From: Gnetum montanum
Taxonomy: Eukaryota; Streptophyta; Gnetopsida; Gnetales; Gnetaceae
DNA: 64,000 nt
Assembly (NCBI GenBank): GCA_015680685.1
Contig: MNCI01009275.1
Span: 377,416-441,415 of the forward strand
Direction of reading: 5' to 3'
Shown one piece after another: positions 35,201-47,200 of this stretch. Under the pieces are notes generated by a model. It was not told where the DNA came from, did no database searches, and saw only the letters and a list, made by a program, of their open reading frames with translations. A program made the position numbers and the translations under genes. Numbering within the stretch: position 1 is the first letter of the stretch; every line of letters begins with the position of its first letter.

Positions 35201-38200
35201 TCCAAGGTTCTTGATCTCAAATTCTGTAGCTAGTACTTCTTTTAGGCTTTGTATTTCTATCCCCTATTACGATAATATCATCCACATACACAATCAGCAT
35301 AGTCAGTTTACCTGTTAAGGAGTGTTTGACAAATAAGGTATGATCTGATTGACACCGAGTGTAATCATGCCCCTTTACAACCTTGGTAAATCTCTCAAAC
35401 CATGCCCTTGGAGATTGTTTGAGTCCATACAAAGACCTCTTGAGTTTGCATACATTGTTGGAGTTAGATTCTGATTCAAATCTAGGTGGGATGTCCATAT
35501 AGGCCTCTTCGTCTAAGTCCCCATTCAAGAACGCATTCTTGACATCAAGTTGGTGAAGAGGCTAATCTAAGTTTGCAGCAAGAGACAGTAGAACCTGAAC
35601 TGTGTTGAGTTTTGCTACAGGGGTGAAGGTTTCTTGATAATCAATCCCATAGGATTGAGTAAAACCTTTGGCAACCAGTCTAGCTTTGTATCTGTCAATA
35701 CTTCCATCTTCTTTGTATTTAACAGTAAATACCCACTTGCAGCCAACTGTCCTTTTCCCGGCAGGTAGATTAGCAATTTCCCAAGTGTTATTCTTCTCAA
35801 GAGCATAGATCTCATCAAGTACTGCTTTCTTCCACTCAGGCGACTCAAATGCTTCCTTAATACTAGTGGGAATCTTCATTTTATTGAAGTTAACCACAAA
35901 AGCCTGAAAATTTGGTGACAATCTCTCATATGAAACAAAGTTAGATATAGGATGTTTAGTACACGTTCTCACACCTTTATGGATAGTGATGGGCGAGTGT
36001 AAATCATCATCAGCTAACCCATTGTGAGATAATTCAAGATGAGAGTTACTTGGTGCAATATCTTTGGTACTTGAGTTCGGTTTAGACTTGTGGATTTGCT
36101 CAATTTATGCTTGCTTTTCCATTTCCTCTTGGTTGGTTCTTCTCCTTGAACAGATCTGTAGTTTGCCATTGTTTTCTGACTATGTGGTGTCTGTTTGACT
36201 TGACGAAGGATGAGAGACATGAGTTTGACTGTCACTTGGTTTGTCAGATTCAATAGGTTGGATCTAAGAAGACTCAGAAGATTTTGGAATAGACTCAGAC
36301 AATTTGGATTCAAGGACAGGATGAACAAGAGGTATCTGAGAGGGCTCAAAGCTAGGATTTTCTGTCTCTATATCCCATGATTGATATTTGAGTGTATCAT
36401 TCTCCCCTTGAATGACAGTTTTAGTATAATAAGGTTGATTCTCAAAAAAGGTTACATCCATGGAGTTGTTGTATCTTTTCGTGATAGGAGAGTAGCATTT
36501 GTAACCCTTTTGGCGAGGCAAGTATTCAATGAAGATACATCTAAGAGCTCTAGGATCAAGTTTCCTACGATTATGTTGGTGAATATGGATGAATGCAGTA
36601 CAACCAAAGACTTTGGGTGGAATAGATGACAAAAGCCATGTGTCAAGGAAAGATTCCAATAATACTTGACAAGGGGTATCATACTTGAGAGTTAGGGATG
36701 GCATTCGATTTATTAGTTAAGCTGCCATTAGGATGGACTCCCCCCAATAGTGTTTAGGGACATTGGAAGAAAACATTAGAGATTTGGCAAACTCTAATAA
36801 ATGCCTATTTTTGTGCTCTGCAATTCCATTTTGTTGAGGAGTGTACACATGAACTTTGATGTACTATTCCTTGTGTTGACAAGAAATTTCCAAGGATGGA
36901 TTGAAAATACTCCTTAGCATTATGGGTTTTGAGAATTTGGATATTTGTGTTGAATTGGGTTTGAATCAGAGTGAAAATTTTTGAAGATCTGACCTGCTTC
37001 GAATTTCTCCTTCATCAGAAATACCCAAGTGAATTGAGTATGGTTGTCAATGAATGATATAAACCAACGGGAACTAGTAATGCTTTTTACTCTGGAGGGT
37101 CCCCAAACATCATTGTGTATCATAGAGAAAGGGTGTGACATTTTGTAGGGTTGTGGAGGATAAGAATTTTGGACATGCTTGGATAATTGGCAAACTTCAC
37201 AATGGGGATCAACTGAATTTTTGAATAATGAAGGAATTTTTTTTTGAAGATAAGCAAAATTCGGGTGACCTAACCTGTGGTGCCACAACAGTATTGCCCT
37301 TTTATTACTTGACTCAACACTTGAAGAGGAAACATTTTTATGACTCTGACTTTGAGACACTAAACAACCAGATTTGTGAACTTGTCTTGTAGGAGAATCG
37401 GCAACCTTGAGAAAGTAGAGTCCTGAAATCAATTCAGCATTGCCAATCGTCCTCTCTGAACCCAAGACCTGAACTTCGCACACATTTGAGGTAAACTTGG
37501 CAACACAATTCAGATCTCGAGTAAGTTTACTAATAGATAAAAGATTACAATCTAGATGAGGAACACAAGAACTGAGTGAAGAATCAAATTCTCTGAAATT
37601 GCCATAGATCTGATTCCTGGCACTTTTGTGAGAGATCCATCTGCAATTGTGATGGTCATATTCTCATGACAAGGGCAGAGATTGGTGAATAGTGTGGCAT
37701 CGCTGGTCATGTGGTTAGAGGCTCTAGAATCTACAATCCACATTTTTAACTTCCCTTTAGTAACATGTAATGCACTCAAGTGATTACCTTTGTGTGCAAG
37801 AGATCCAGTTGCTACGGGGTTAGTCAAAATGGATTGTTGGATGAACATCTTTTGCAACAACTCAAGTTGTTCTTTGCTGAACAAACTTTGTTCAGTTGGT
37901 GTAGTGTTTTCTTCAGAAAAAGGGTGGGATATTTAGGATTCAGAGTTGCTCTGATACCATGAAAAAATTGAGAGGAGATCATATTTTCCACTGCCTTCCA
38001 ATGAATCAATTACATGATTTTGTAGGGAGAGATTGCTAGCTGGCTCTCCATTATTTTAGGTGACTAAATTACAAATACAGTGAGTGCCAGAAAGTCAGCT
38101 GAGAAAATTAGTGCTGACCTCTTAAACAAATAAGGAAACAACAAAGATTCTAAAAATAAGAAATCAAATCCCTAAAGACTAGGAGGTAAATCACGTAGAA

Positions 38201-41200
38201 TTCCACATTTTAAATAATTTTTCAATGTTGTTTTTGGTCTTCCTTTCATTAGCTTTCCTGGAACTATGATGTGGCAACTTTTTCTTGAGAGGCTCGTTAG
38301 CTCTTCTTCTTTGAACATGACCAAACAATCTAAGGTGCCATTCCTGTAGGTTATCTGCAATAGAAGTTACTCTGGGATGGGAAGTTGTAACTTACAAGGT
38401 TAGTTTAAGTCTTCCTTGATGTTTGCATTGGGCAGTTTATCTCTTGTAACATTTAGCATCCAAGTTGGCACATTCCTGCCACACTAATTTGTTGTTCATG
38501 ATATGTTTTTATAACGCAACATTTAGCACCATATCAATTATCAGGTTTTGTTATTGTCTTTTAAAATTTTCCCTTTAGTTTTATTGGGATCATTTTGTTG
38601 CATAAAACACCACTAACTTGGTGCCATTTTGATCATAACCAACTTCATCATTTGACTGGAACGTTGATCTTAGGCAGTGGAACTATTTGCAATGAAGGAC
38701 TTTTTGGTCTTGAATTGTTTCTTCTATTCCATTGTTTGGGAATAAGAGGCCATGAATAGAATAACGAGGAGCAGGATTTCACATGCTCCTGTTGAAATTA
38801 CATTCTATATATTATCTTATTGCTGTCTAATTACTAAGCTTTTTGATTCTAGAGCTTTTTGCTACTTTGCCGTTTTTAAAGTAATATTTGCTCAAGATGT
38901 ATTCATCAACACCATAGCATCTGTAAACAACATACACCAACATACACTGAGGGATTTCTTTCTGTATTTCCTTAGTTTTTGCATCCATGACTATCACAAG
39001 CAAAAAAGGGCTAACTGGACATCCTTGATTTATACCTATTGTGACTGGAAAATTATATGTTACTTCACAAGCAGTTCTAATTATAGTGGTAGCTCCTTCA
39101 CACATGTTTTGAATTACTTTAATATATTTATTAGGGATGTTTTTCCTCTGCAAGGCTCACGAAATAATATCTCTACTCTATTCTATTTTTTTTTGAAACT
39201 AAAATTAAATCTGTAATTATGCACATTAGCGACCTGTTCACTTTTTGACTTCCTAGACATCACCACTGATGCCCATGTGGCTTTGTGTCTCGCAACATGT
39301 TTAGGATTTCAAATTTTTCACGAGTGTGACCTTACCCCAACTTGTGCTATGGTTGCAGCCTATTTATAATTGTCTAGTGCCCAGGTTGTGCCCACCTAGT
39401 GGTATCAGTTTTTAAAATTTGATGTTCATCACAGCTTGTGCCCGACTTGCAGTTGCCATATGACTTAAATTGTCACAAAAGATGTATCTACTGCAACCTG
39501 CTATGGCCTCATGGCTCAGTTCTATACAATTGCAGTGTCTTCATGCTACAGTCATGGCTGCTGATTTGAAGAGAAGACAACTGATGTGATTTGTGGTGTG
39601 CTTGTGTCCATAGTCATGACCTTCTATAGCATACAGTGAGGTCAAGTTCATTCATAAATCCTATATTTTGACCTGAATCTCATGCGACAATTTGTATGAG
39701 TTGTTTAAGCTACCAATGATGGTTCTAGGTTAACATATAGAAGAAGGTTCGATCTACATGAATATTGGATACATCTATTTTACTCAGGTTTTTTTGTTAC
39801 TGATGTATTCTGTATAAACTAATTGGTTTGATAGATCCTTTAGGCCTATACAGATGTATTTAAACCAAAATTTTAGTTTTAGTTTTAAAATCATCGTGGT
39901 CATGTTTCTTTGGTCTTTTGTTAAAGCTCATGCTGGTACTTCTGGATGTTGGAATCTATACTCTTGTAAATTGATTTGTTTGACTTTTCATAAAATGATG
40001 TCAATCCAATAGAAATTCATTTTAACTCTTTATCTTTGGGCAATTTTACCTTTTCTTGGACTACTGAAAAGTGGGCTGAACGTCATTGTTTTAGTCCAAT
40101 AGAAATTCATTTAACTCTTATCTTTGGGCAATTTTACCTTTTCTGAGGCATTGAACAGGTACAGTATTTTCTTTTGAATGCACCTAAGTAGTTATGTGTA
40201 GTTCAAGATGGTATTAAAGCATGAGCAGCTGAAGGAAACTGTGTTACGGAAGAGCCTGAAAACACATGGGAGAACTTTGGGCATGAAGAGAAGAAGTATA
40301 ATCCATTCAGCGAGTCCCTTGATGATGAACATGAAGAAGATAGAATCATAATATTAGTAATGCAATTTCACAAGGGTGTTCTAGTGTGGAGGTGTAGCTC
40401 TCCGAAGCTCAGGTATTAACAAAGTACTACAAAGTTTGGCAATACTAGATGGAGCTGATCTTTTAAGTCTATCTTCTATGGAAAAAATTGCTTTCATAGA
40501 ATCTCAAAAAAGATAAAAGCTGTGAAATTATGCAATGATGGTAATGATGGAATACAATGAGTGTTCTTGGGAAGCTAGTTCTTTTTTTTTATAGGCATAG
40601 ATAGTGACCCTATAGGGAATAGGTGAGAAGGAAGCTTCCAAAGAATTAAAATGTTTCATCATCATGGTGTTTTTGTTCTCTCAATATACATGGACCTATT
40701 AAGATAGTTGAAGGATTTGATAATGATTTTCTATGGCTAGTTGTCTACCTAATGCTATAGCCTGCATGTATATTTTTATTGTACCCTAAGGTTGGCATGT
40801 GTCTCAACATACTCCTTTTGGGATTGAATCTGTGACTCACGAAGCACAAGCCACATGCAAAGAATTAAAACAATAGAGAACTAATGGAAGGGAGTGTGAA
40901 TTTTGAATTCTGATATAAGAGGAGGACATAAAATGTTGTAATGGTGGGGGAAGACTACTTATGGTAGCATGCATAATTAATCATTGTTCCTCAAAATGAT
41001 TGAACTTTATGTGGCTGGAAAAGGTTTGGATGGGAAGGATACCATTAGTAGAATCTTTTGGGGTGTTCAGGAATAGAGTCTTCTACTATGCTAATGTGTG
41101 GTCAAATCAAGAAGAGAAAGCACAAGAGGATAGTTTCTAGGATATGTAATAAACTGCAAAGCATATTGAATGTGGAATACCTAGATAAATGAATTGGTTA

Positions 41201-44200
41201 TTTCTTATGATGTTATCTATGATGGCAGTATATTTGGAAAGATAATGATATACATTCCAAATATATTCAACATGCCTATTCGTATCCAACATGCGCTCAC
41301 ATGAATTGATTAAGGTCTTCTTGTTGGGCACCTATGAGTTTGTTTGAGTTCTATATCCAAGAGCTATAGTGTAATTTTGCCATTACTGCTGTTTCTCTTG
41401 TTGCTTTTGCCGGCCAATTCAGCTCTAGCTTCGTTGGCATAACATAGTTCATTGATGTTCATACTTTTCTGGACTAAACTATGTGTGCCCAAGTGGTGAT
41501 GGAAAATATCGAGTTGATTGAATGGTGCTACACATAGTTTTTGCTTCACATGAAGCTACTCTTCTCCAAGTTGTTTCTGTTGCAGAAATTTTTAAATTCT
41601 GGAGATTTTTGATGTTGCAACAGATTTAGTTTTGATTTTCAGATTGTTGGCCCACCCTCACACTTGGAAATGTGAGGGTTGACATTTTTTTCTTTCAAAC
41701 ATGCACTCACTGTTTTATTCCTTTCCAGCAGGTGTTAGTTGATTTCTTTCAGAAAGAGTCATTTTCTTTTTATAAATTGTCTGTTGCCATCTCTGTTTTT
41801 GGAATGAATCTAGCATCAAAGGGACATTGTTGAGGGGTGAAATTCCTTGAAAATGTTTCGTGTTGCTTCTATGTTTTCTAGTTTCTTTGCTTTTTCTGTA
41901 TTTTGTTTGGTCTTTGCCAACTCTCTTTAGCTGTTGCATACAATCCACATAAAAATTTTAACCCATAAAACTTCTTTTCTTTTCGCGATTGTTGGCTTCT
42001 GGACTTTGTGTTCAATTAAGATTTTCTTGTTGGGCACCCATGAGTTTGTTTGAGTTCTAGATCCAAGAGTAGCATTGATGATTCTACCATTATTGCTTTC
42101 TCCCGCTGCTTCTGCTAGCCAATCTAGCTCTAGCTTCATGGGAATGACATAGTTTATCGATGTTTCGATGCTTTTGGACTAAATTATGGGTGCCCAAGTC
42201 ATGACGAAGAACATTCAGTTGATTGAACTGTGCTATGCAATGTTTTTGCTTCACATGAAGATGCTTTCTTTTAGGCTGTTTTTGTTGAAGATTTTTTTTA
42301 AACTGTGGAGGTTCCTGATGTTGCAGTACATTTGGTTTTGATATTCAGATTGTTGGCTTGTCTTCACATCTGCATAAGTGAGGGTTGACTTTTTTTTCCA
42401 AGATGAGCTCACTTTTTTTTTTTCCAAGATGAGCTCACTTTTTTTTTTCCAACATGTGCTTATTGGTTTTTTTAGAAAGGGTTATTTTATTTCTATGAAT
42501 TATTTGTTGACATCCTTGTTTTAGGCATGCATCCAGCATCAAAGGCACATTGATGAGGGGTGAAATTCTTAGAAAGTGCTTTGTGTTGCTTTCGATGTCT
42601 GTCATTTTTGCCTTATTTGCCATTCATGTTTACCATGGTTTTCCATGTTTTGCAGTTTCTTTGCTTTTTCTACATTTTGTTTGGTCTTTGTGAAGCCTTT
42701 TTAGTTGTTGCATGTGATCCCCATAAAACTTTTTCTCCCTTTGTGATTGCCCATCAAAGGTGGAGTCTAGGAACTTTCAAGTTCTGGATTTTGTGCTTGA
42801 TTAAGGTCTTTTTGTCAAGCACCTATGAGTTTGTTTGAGTTCTATATCCAAAAGTTGTAGTGTAATTCTACTATTACTATTGTTTCTCCTGCAGCTTCTA
42901 CCACCCAATTTAGCTCTAGCTTTGTCAGAATGATAGTTCATCGACGTTCAAACTCTTATGGACTAAACTGTGTGCACCCAAGTCATGATGGAAAATGTCG
43001 AGTTGATCAAATGGTTCTACAAAATTTTTGCTTCACATGAAGCTGCTCTCATACAAGCTGTTTTTGTTGGAGAAATTTTTAGACTATGGAGGTTCTTGAT
43101 GTAGTAGCAGATTTAGTTCTAATGTTTAGACTGTTGGCCCACCCTCACACCTGGAAATGTGAGGGTTGACATTATTTTCTAGCAAACATGCACTCACTGT
43201 TATTTGTCTTTCCAACATGTGTTTGTTGTTTTCTTTTAGAAAGGGTCATTTTCTTTTTATAAATTGTCTGATGCCATCATTGTTTTTGGCATGTATCTAG
43301 CATCAAAGGTATGTTGATGAGGGGTGAAATTCTCTAAAAGCACTTCATGTTGCTTCTGATGTCTGTCATTTTTGCCTCATTTGCAGTTCATGTTTAGAAA
43401 CTTTTTGCATGTTTTGCAGTTTTTTTGCTTTTTTATTTTTTGCATTTTGTTCGGTCTCTACCAACTCTCTCTAGTTGTTGCATGCGATCTGCATAAAAGT
43501 TTTAACCATAGAACTTCTTCTCTTTTCGTGATTCTTGGCTGAAAATGGAGTTTAGAGCTTTTCAAGTTCTGGACTTTGTGTTTGATTAAGGTCTTCTTTT
43601 TGGGCACCCACGAGTTTGTTTGAGTTCTAGATCCAAGAACAACAATGATAATTCAGCTATTACTACTGTTTCTCCTGTTGCTTTTGCCTACCAATCTTGC
43701 GCTAGCTTTGTCGGAATGAGACAATTCATCGACGTTTAGACTCTTTTAGACCAAATTGTGTGCACCTAAGTCACGACAAACATCCAGTTCATTGAATGGT
43801 GCTATACAAATTTTCTACTTCACATGAAGTTGCCCTCATCCAAGTTGTTTCTAGTGGAATAATTTTTAAACTATGGAGGTTCCTGATGTTGTAGTAGATT
43901 TAATTCTGTTATTCAAATTATTGGCCCATCCTCACACTTGCAAATGTGAGAATTGACATTTTTTTTCCAAGATGAGCTCACTATTTTTTTTCTTTCCAAC
44001 ATGCGCTTACTATTTTCTTTCAAAAAAGGTTATTTTCTTTCTATAAATTGTCTGCTGCCATTCCTATTTTTGACATGTATCCAACATCAAAGACACATTG
44101 ATGAGGGGTGAAATTACCCGAAAGTATTTTGTGTTGCTTTCAATGTTTGTCATTTTTGCCTCATTTGTAGTTCATATTGCTAGCTTTTTCTATGTTTTGC

Positions 44201-47200
44201 AGTTTTTTTGCTTTTTCCATATTTTGTTTGGTCTTTGCCAACTCTATTTAGTTGTTGCATGCAATTCCCATAAAACTTTTAACCCATAAAACTTTTTCTC
44301 CTTTGCAATTGCTGGCTGAAGATGGAGTCTAGAAACTTTCAAGTTTTGAACTTTGTGCTCGATTAAGATCTTCTTGTTGGGCACCTATCAGCTTGTTTGA
44401 GTTTTATATCCAAGAGTTGTAGTGTAAGTCTGCCATTATAGTTGTTTCTTGCTTTTGCCAATCAATTTAGCTTTAGCTTTGTTAAAATGACACAATTCAT
44501 CGACATTCAGACTCTTTTGGACTAAATTGTGTGTGGCCAAGTCATGATGGAACATATCAAGTTGATCGAATGGTGCTACATAAAGTTTTTGCTTCACATG
44601 AAGCTGCTCTCCTCTAGGTGGTTTCTATTGGAGAAATTTTTAAACTGTGGAGGTTCTTGATGTTGCAACAGATGTAGTTTTGATGTTCAAATTGTTCGCT
44701 TGCCCTCATAACTAGAAATTTGATGGTGGGCATTTTTTTCTTTCAAAAAGGATCATTTTTCTTCTTATAAATTGTCAGTTGCTTGATAACCCCAGGTCAC
44801 ATGTTTAAATTGTCACATGTTTAAATTGTCAGTTGCTTGATAACCCCAGGTCACATGTTCAATTCTACTAGGTTGCACTAAGTTATAATCTTTTGTAAAT
44901 CTTGAGATGTACCTATGTTTCAATTATTGTGGGTTCCAACAATAAATTGTCTGCTGCCACCCCAATTTTTGGCATGCATCTAGTATTAAAGGCACGCTGT
45001 TGAGGAATAAAATTCCCTAAAAGCCCTTTGTGTTGCTTCTAATGTCTATCATTTTTGTTTTATTTGCAGTTTATGTTTAGGCAGTTCTTCCATGGTTTGC
45101 AGTTTCTTTATTTTTTCTGCATTTTGTTAGGTTTTTGCTAACTCTTTTTAGCTGTTGCATGCGATCTGCATAAAAATTTTAAGGCATACAACTTTTCTTT
45201 TTGTGATTGCTGGCTGAAGATGGAGTCTAAAAAACCTTTCTAAACTCTGTGCCCAATTAAGGTCTTTTTGTTGGGCATCCACAAGGTTTGAGTTCTAGAT
45301 CCAAGAACAGTAGTGATATTTTGCCATTATTGCTGTTTCTTCTGATCCATCTAGCTCTAGCTTTGTTGGAATGACACAATTCATTGATGTTCAGACTATT
45401 TTGAACTAAATTGTGTGCACCAAGTCATGATGGAGAATATCCAATTGATCAAATGGTGCTACACAAAGTTTCAACTTCACATGAAGCTGCTGTCCTCCAA
45501 GCTATTTCTGTTGAAGAAATTTTTAAATTAGGGAAGTCCTTGATGTTGTGGTGGATTCAGTTCTTATGTTCAGATTTTTTGATGTTCAGACTATTGGCCC
45601 ACCCTTACACCTACATATGTGAGGGTTGCTATTTTTTTTCCTTTCCAACATATGCTCACTGTTTTTTCTTTTTCAACATGTGCTCATTGTTTTCTTTCAG
45701 AAACAGCCATGTTCTTCCTATAAAGTGTTTGTTACCATCTCTATTTCTGGCATGCATCCAGCATTAGAGACATGATGAGAGGTGAAATTCCCCAAAAAAC
45801 TTTGTGCTGCTTCTAATGTCTGTCATTTTTGCTTTATTTGCAATTCATGTTTAGCAGCTTGTTCCATGTTTTGTAGGCCTTCCTTATTTTTTTTTTTTTT
45901 TTTGCATTTTGCTTGATCTTTGCCAACTTTCTTTAGTTGTTGCATGCAATCCACATAAAATTTTTAACCCAAAAAAAAAGAAAAAGATGATGATGCGTTA
46001 GTCTAGTGCTAAGACACTTTACTTGGAAGCTCCAAGTCATGGGTTTGATCCTAGTGGGCAATGCTAAGTTATATAAAGTTCTAATTGGATTATATACATT
46101 GGGGTGTATCTATATTTCACTTATTTTGAGTTCCAACAGCCCCATAACAATGTTTGTTCATCTTCCGATATTAGATGAGCAGGAAAATAGATACAACTTA
46201 ACCCAAAAAAATAAAAATAAAAATGTTGGTCATCTTTTTCAATGTTATTTGTGATGACATTAACTTTCAAAAAGACAGTGAATGCAAATGCCAAATTACA
46301 CTCTTTTTCAGCCTTCTAATAGCGGATGAGTAAGAGAAGAGGTGCAACTTAACTATTTTAGCTATATGCGTTTAGTTATATATCTATAATTTGTCGGAAG
46401 GAATCTTTTCCCTTTTTGAAAAATCAAATTATAAGGTCAAGTCTAAAAACTGTGTATAATATAGAATGAAATATTTGGGAATTTTATTTAGCATTATATT
46501 ATTAGTCCTGTAAACTGTTATGGATGAAATATAATTTAGTGTTATGATCAACATATAATTTAGCATTATAGGATTTTGATTGGTAGATGATCCCTTGCCC
46601 AAAACAAGAGAGATGAAGAATTGTCAAAGTCAAAATAAAAAGCTTGTTATTATTCGTCATTTTTTAAAAATAAAATTGATGTTTAGACTTTCAAACCCCA
46701 CTTCTGTTACAAACTCCACAATATCCTTGTTCCCAATTCCAAAATCAAATCATAGATTTACAGACACAAGGCAGGCAATGCACCTAGGTGAACACTCAGT
46801 GGGAACGGACTGTGGAGTCAAAAGAAAATTATGGTCCACTTCCAGATGCTTGAGACTCTGAGTTGCAAGATGGCCACTATTGCTGTTGAGCCATTAGATG
46901 GGCCGTTGTGTTAGGTTAATAAGGATATTGTTGTAGGCATTTGAACACCTGCATATTCATTTATCAAGTTGTCTTACTTTGCTAGACACTTTGTGCACTC
47001 AACGAAAAGCAGATTGTTTCTATTTTCATGAATTTTACTGTTGAACCAAGTGGGGTTGGGCTTTTGACGAGTGGTGTGCAAGTTGCATATCTTACCAAAA
47101 GCCAACAAGCTACACCTGGCAGACAGGTATTTATCTAGCACTTATGTTTGTCTAGTTGGTAAATGCCTTTGAATTTGGACTTTTAGAGAGTTGTTTAAGC

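Larger units (their letters stand above)
34074..38207 (-). mobile_element. Ty1/copia retrotransposon inside WRKY intron 1
   Basis: A 4.1-kb element read leftwards with matching LTRs, a classic tRNA-iMet primer site, and protease, integrase, reverse transcriptase and RNase H in copia order (integrase before RT). It lies inside a minus-strand LINE whose two halves flank it. LTRs are about 90 percent alike. Most of gag is missing, so the element was mobilised in trans or lost gag after insertion. The 5-bp flanks (AAAAC left, TTTTA right) do not form a clear target-site duplication. Confidence 0.92.

Noticed and set aside
38752-39216. 154-codon plus-strand frame
   Set aside because: Antisense of the LINE reverse-transcriptase fragment; no motif of its own.
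41364-42139. Recurring small frames ([14 protein letters not shown]-like) in the 0.78-kb units
   Set aside because: They are translations of the repeated DNA and are interrupted differently in each unit, so there is no sign of a maintained protein.
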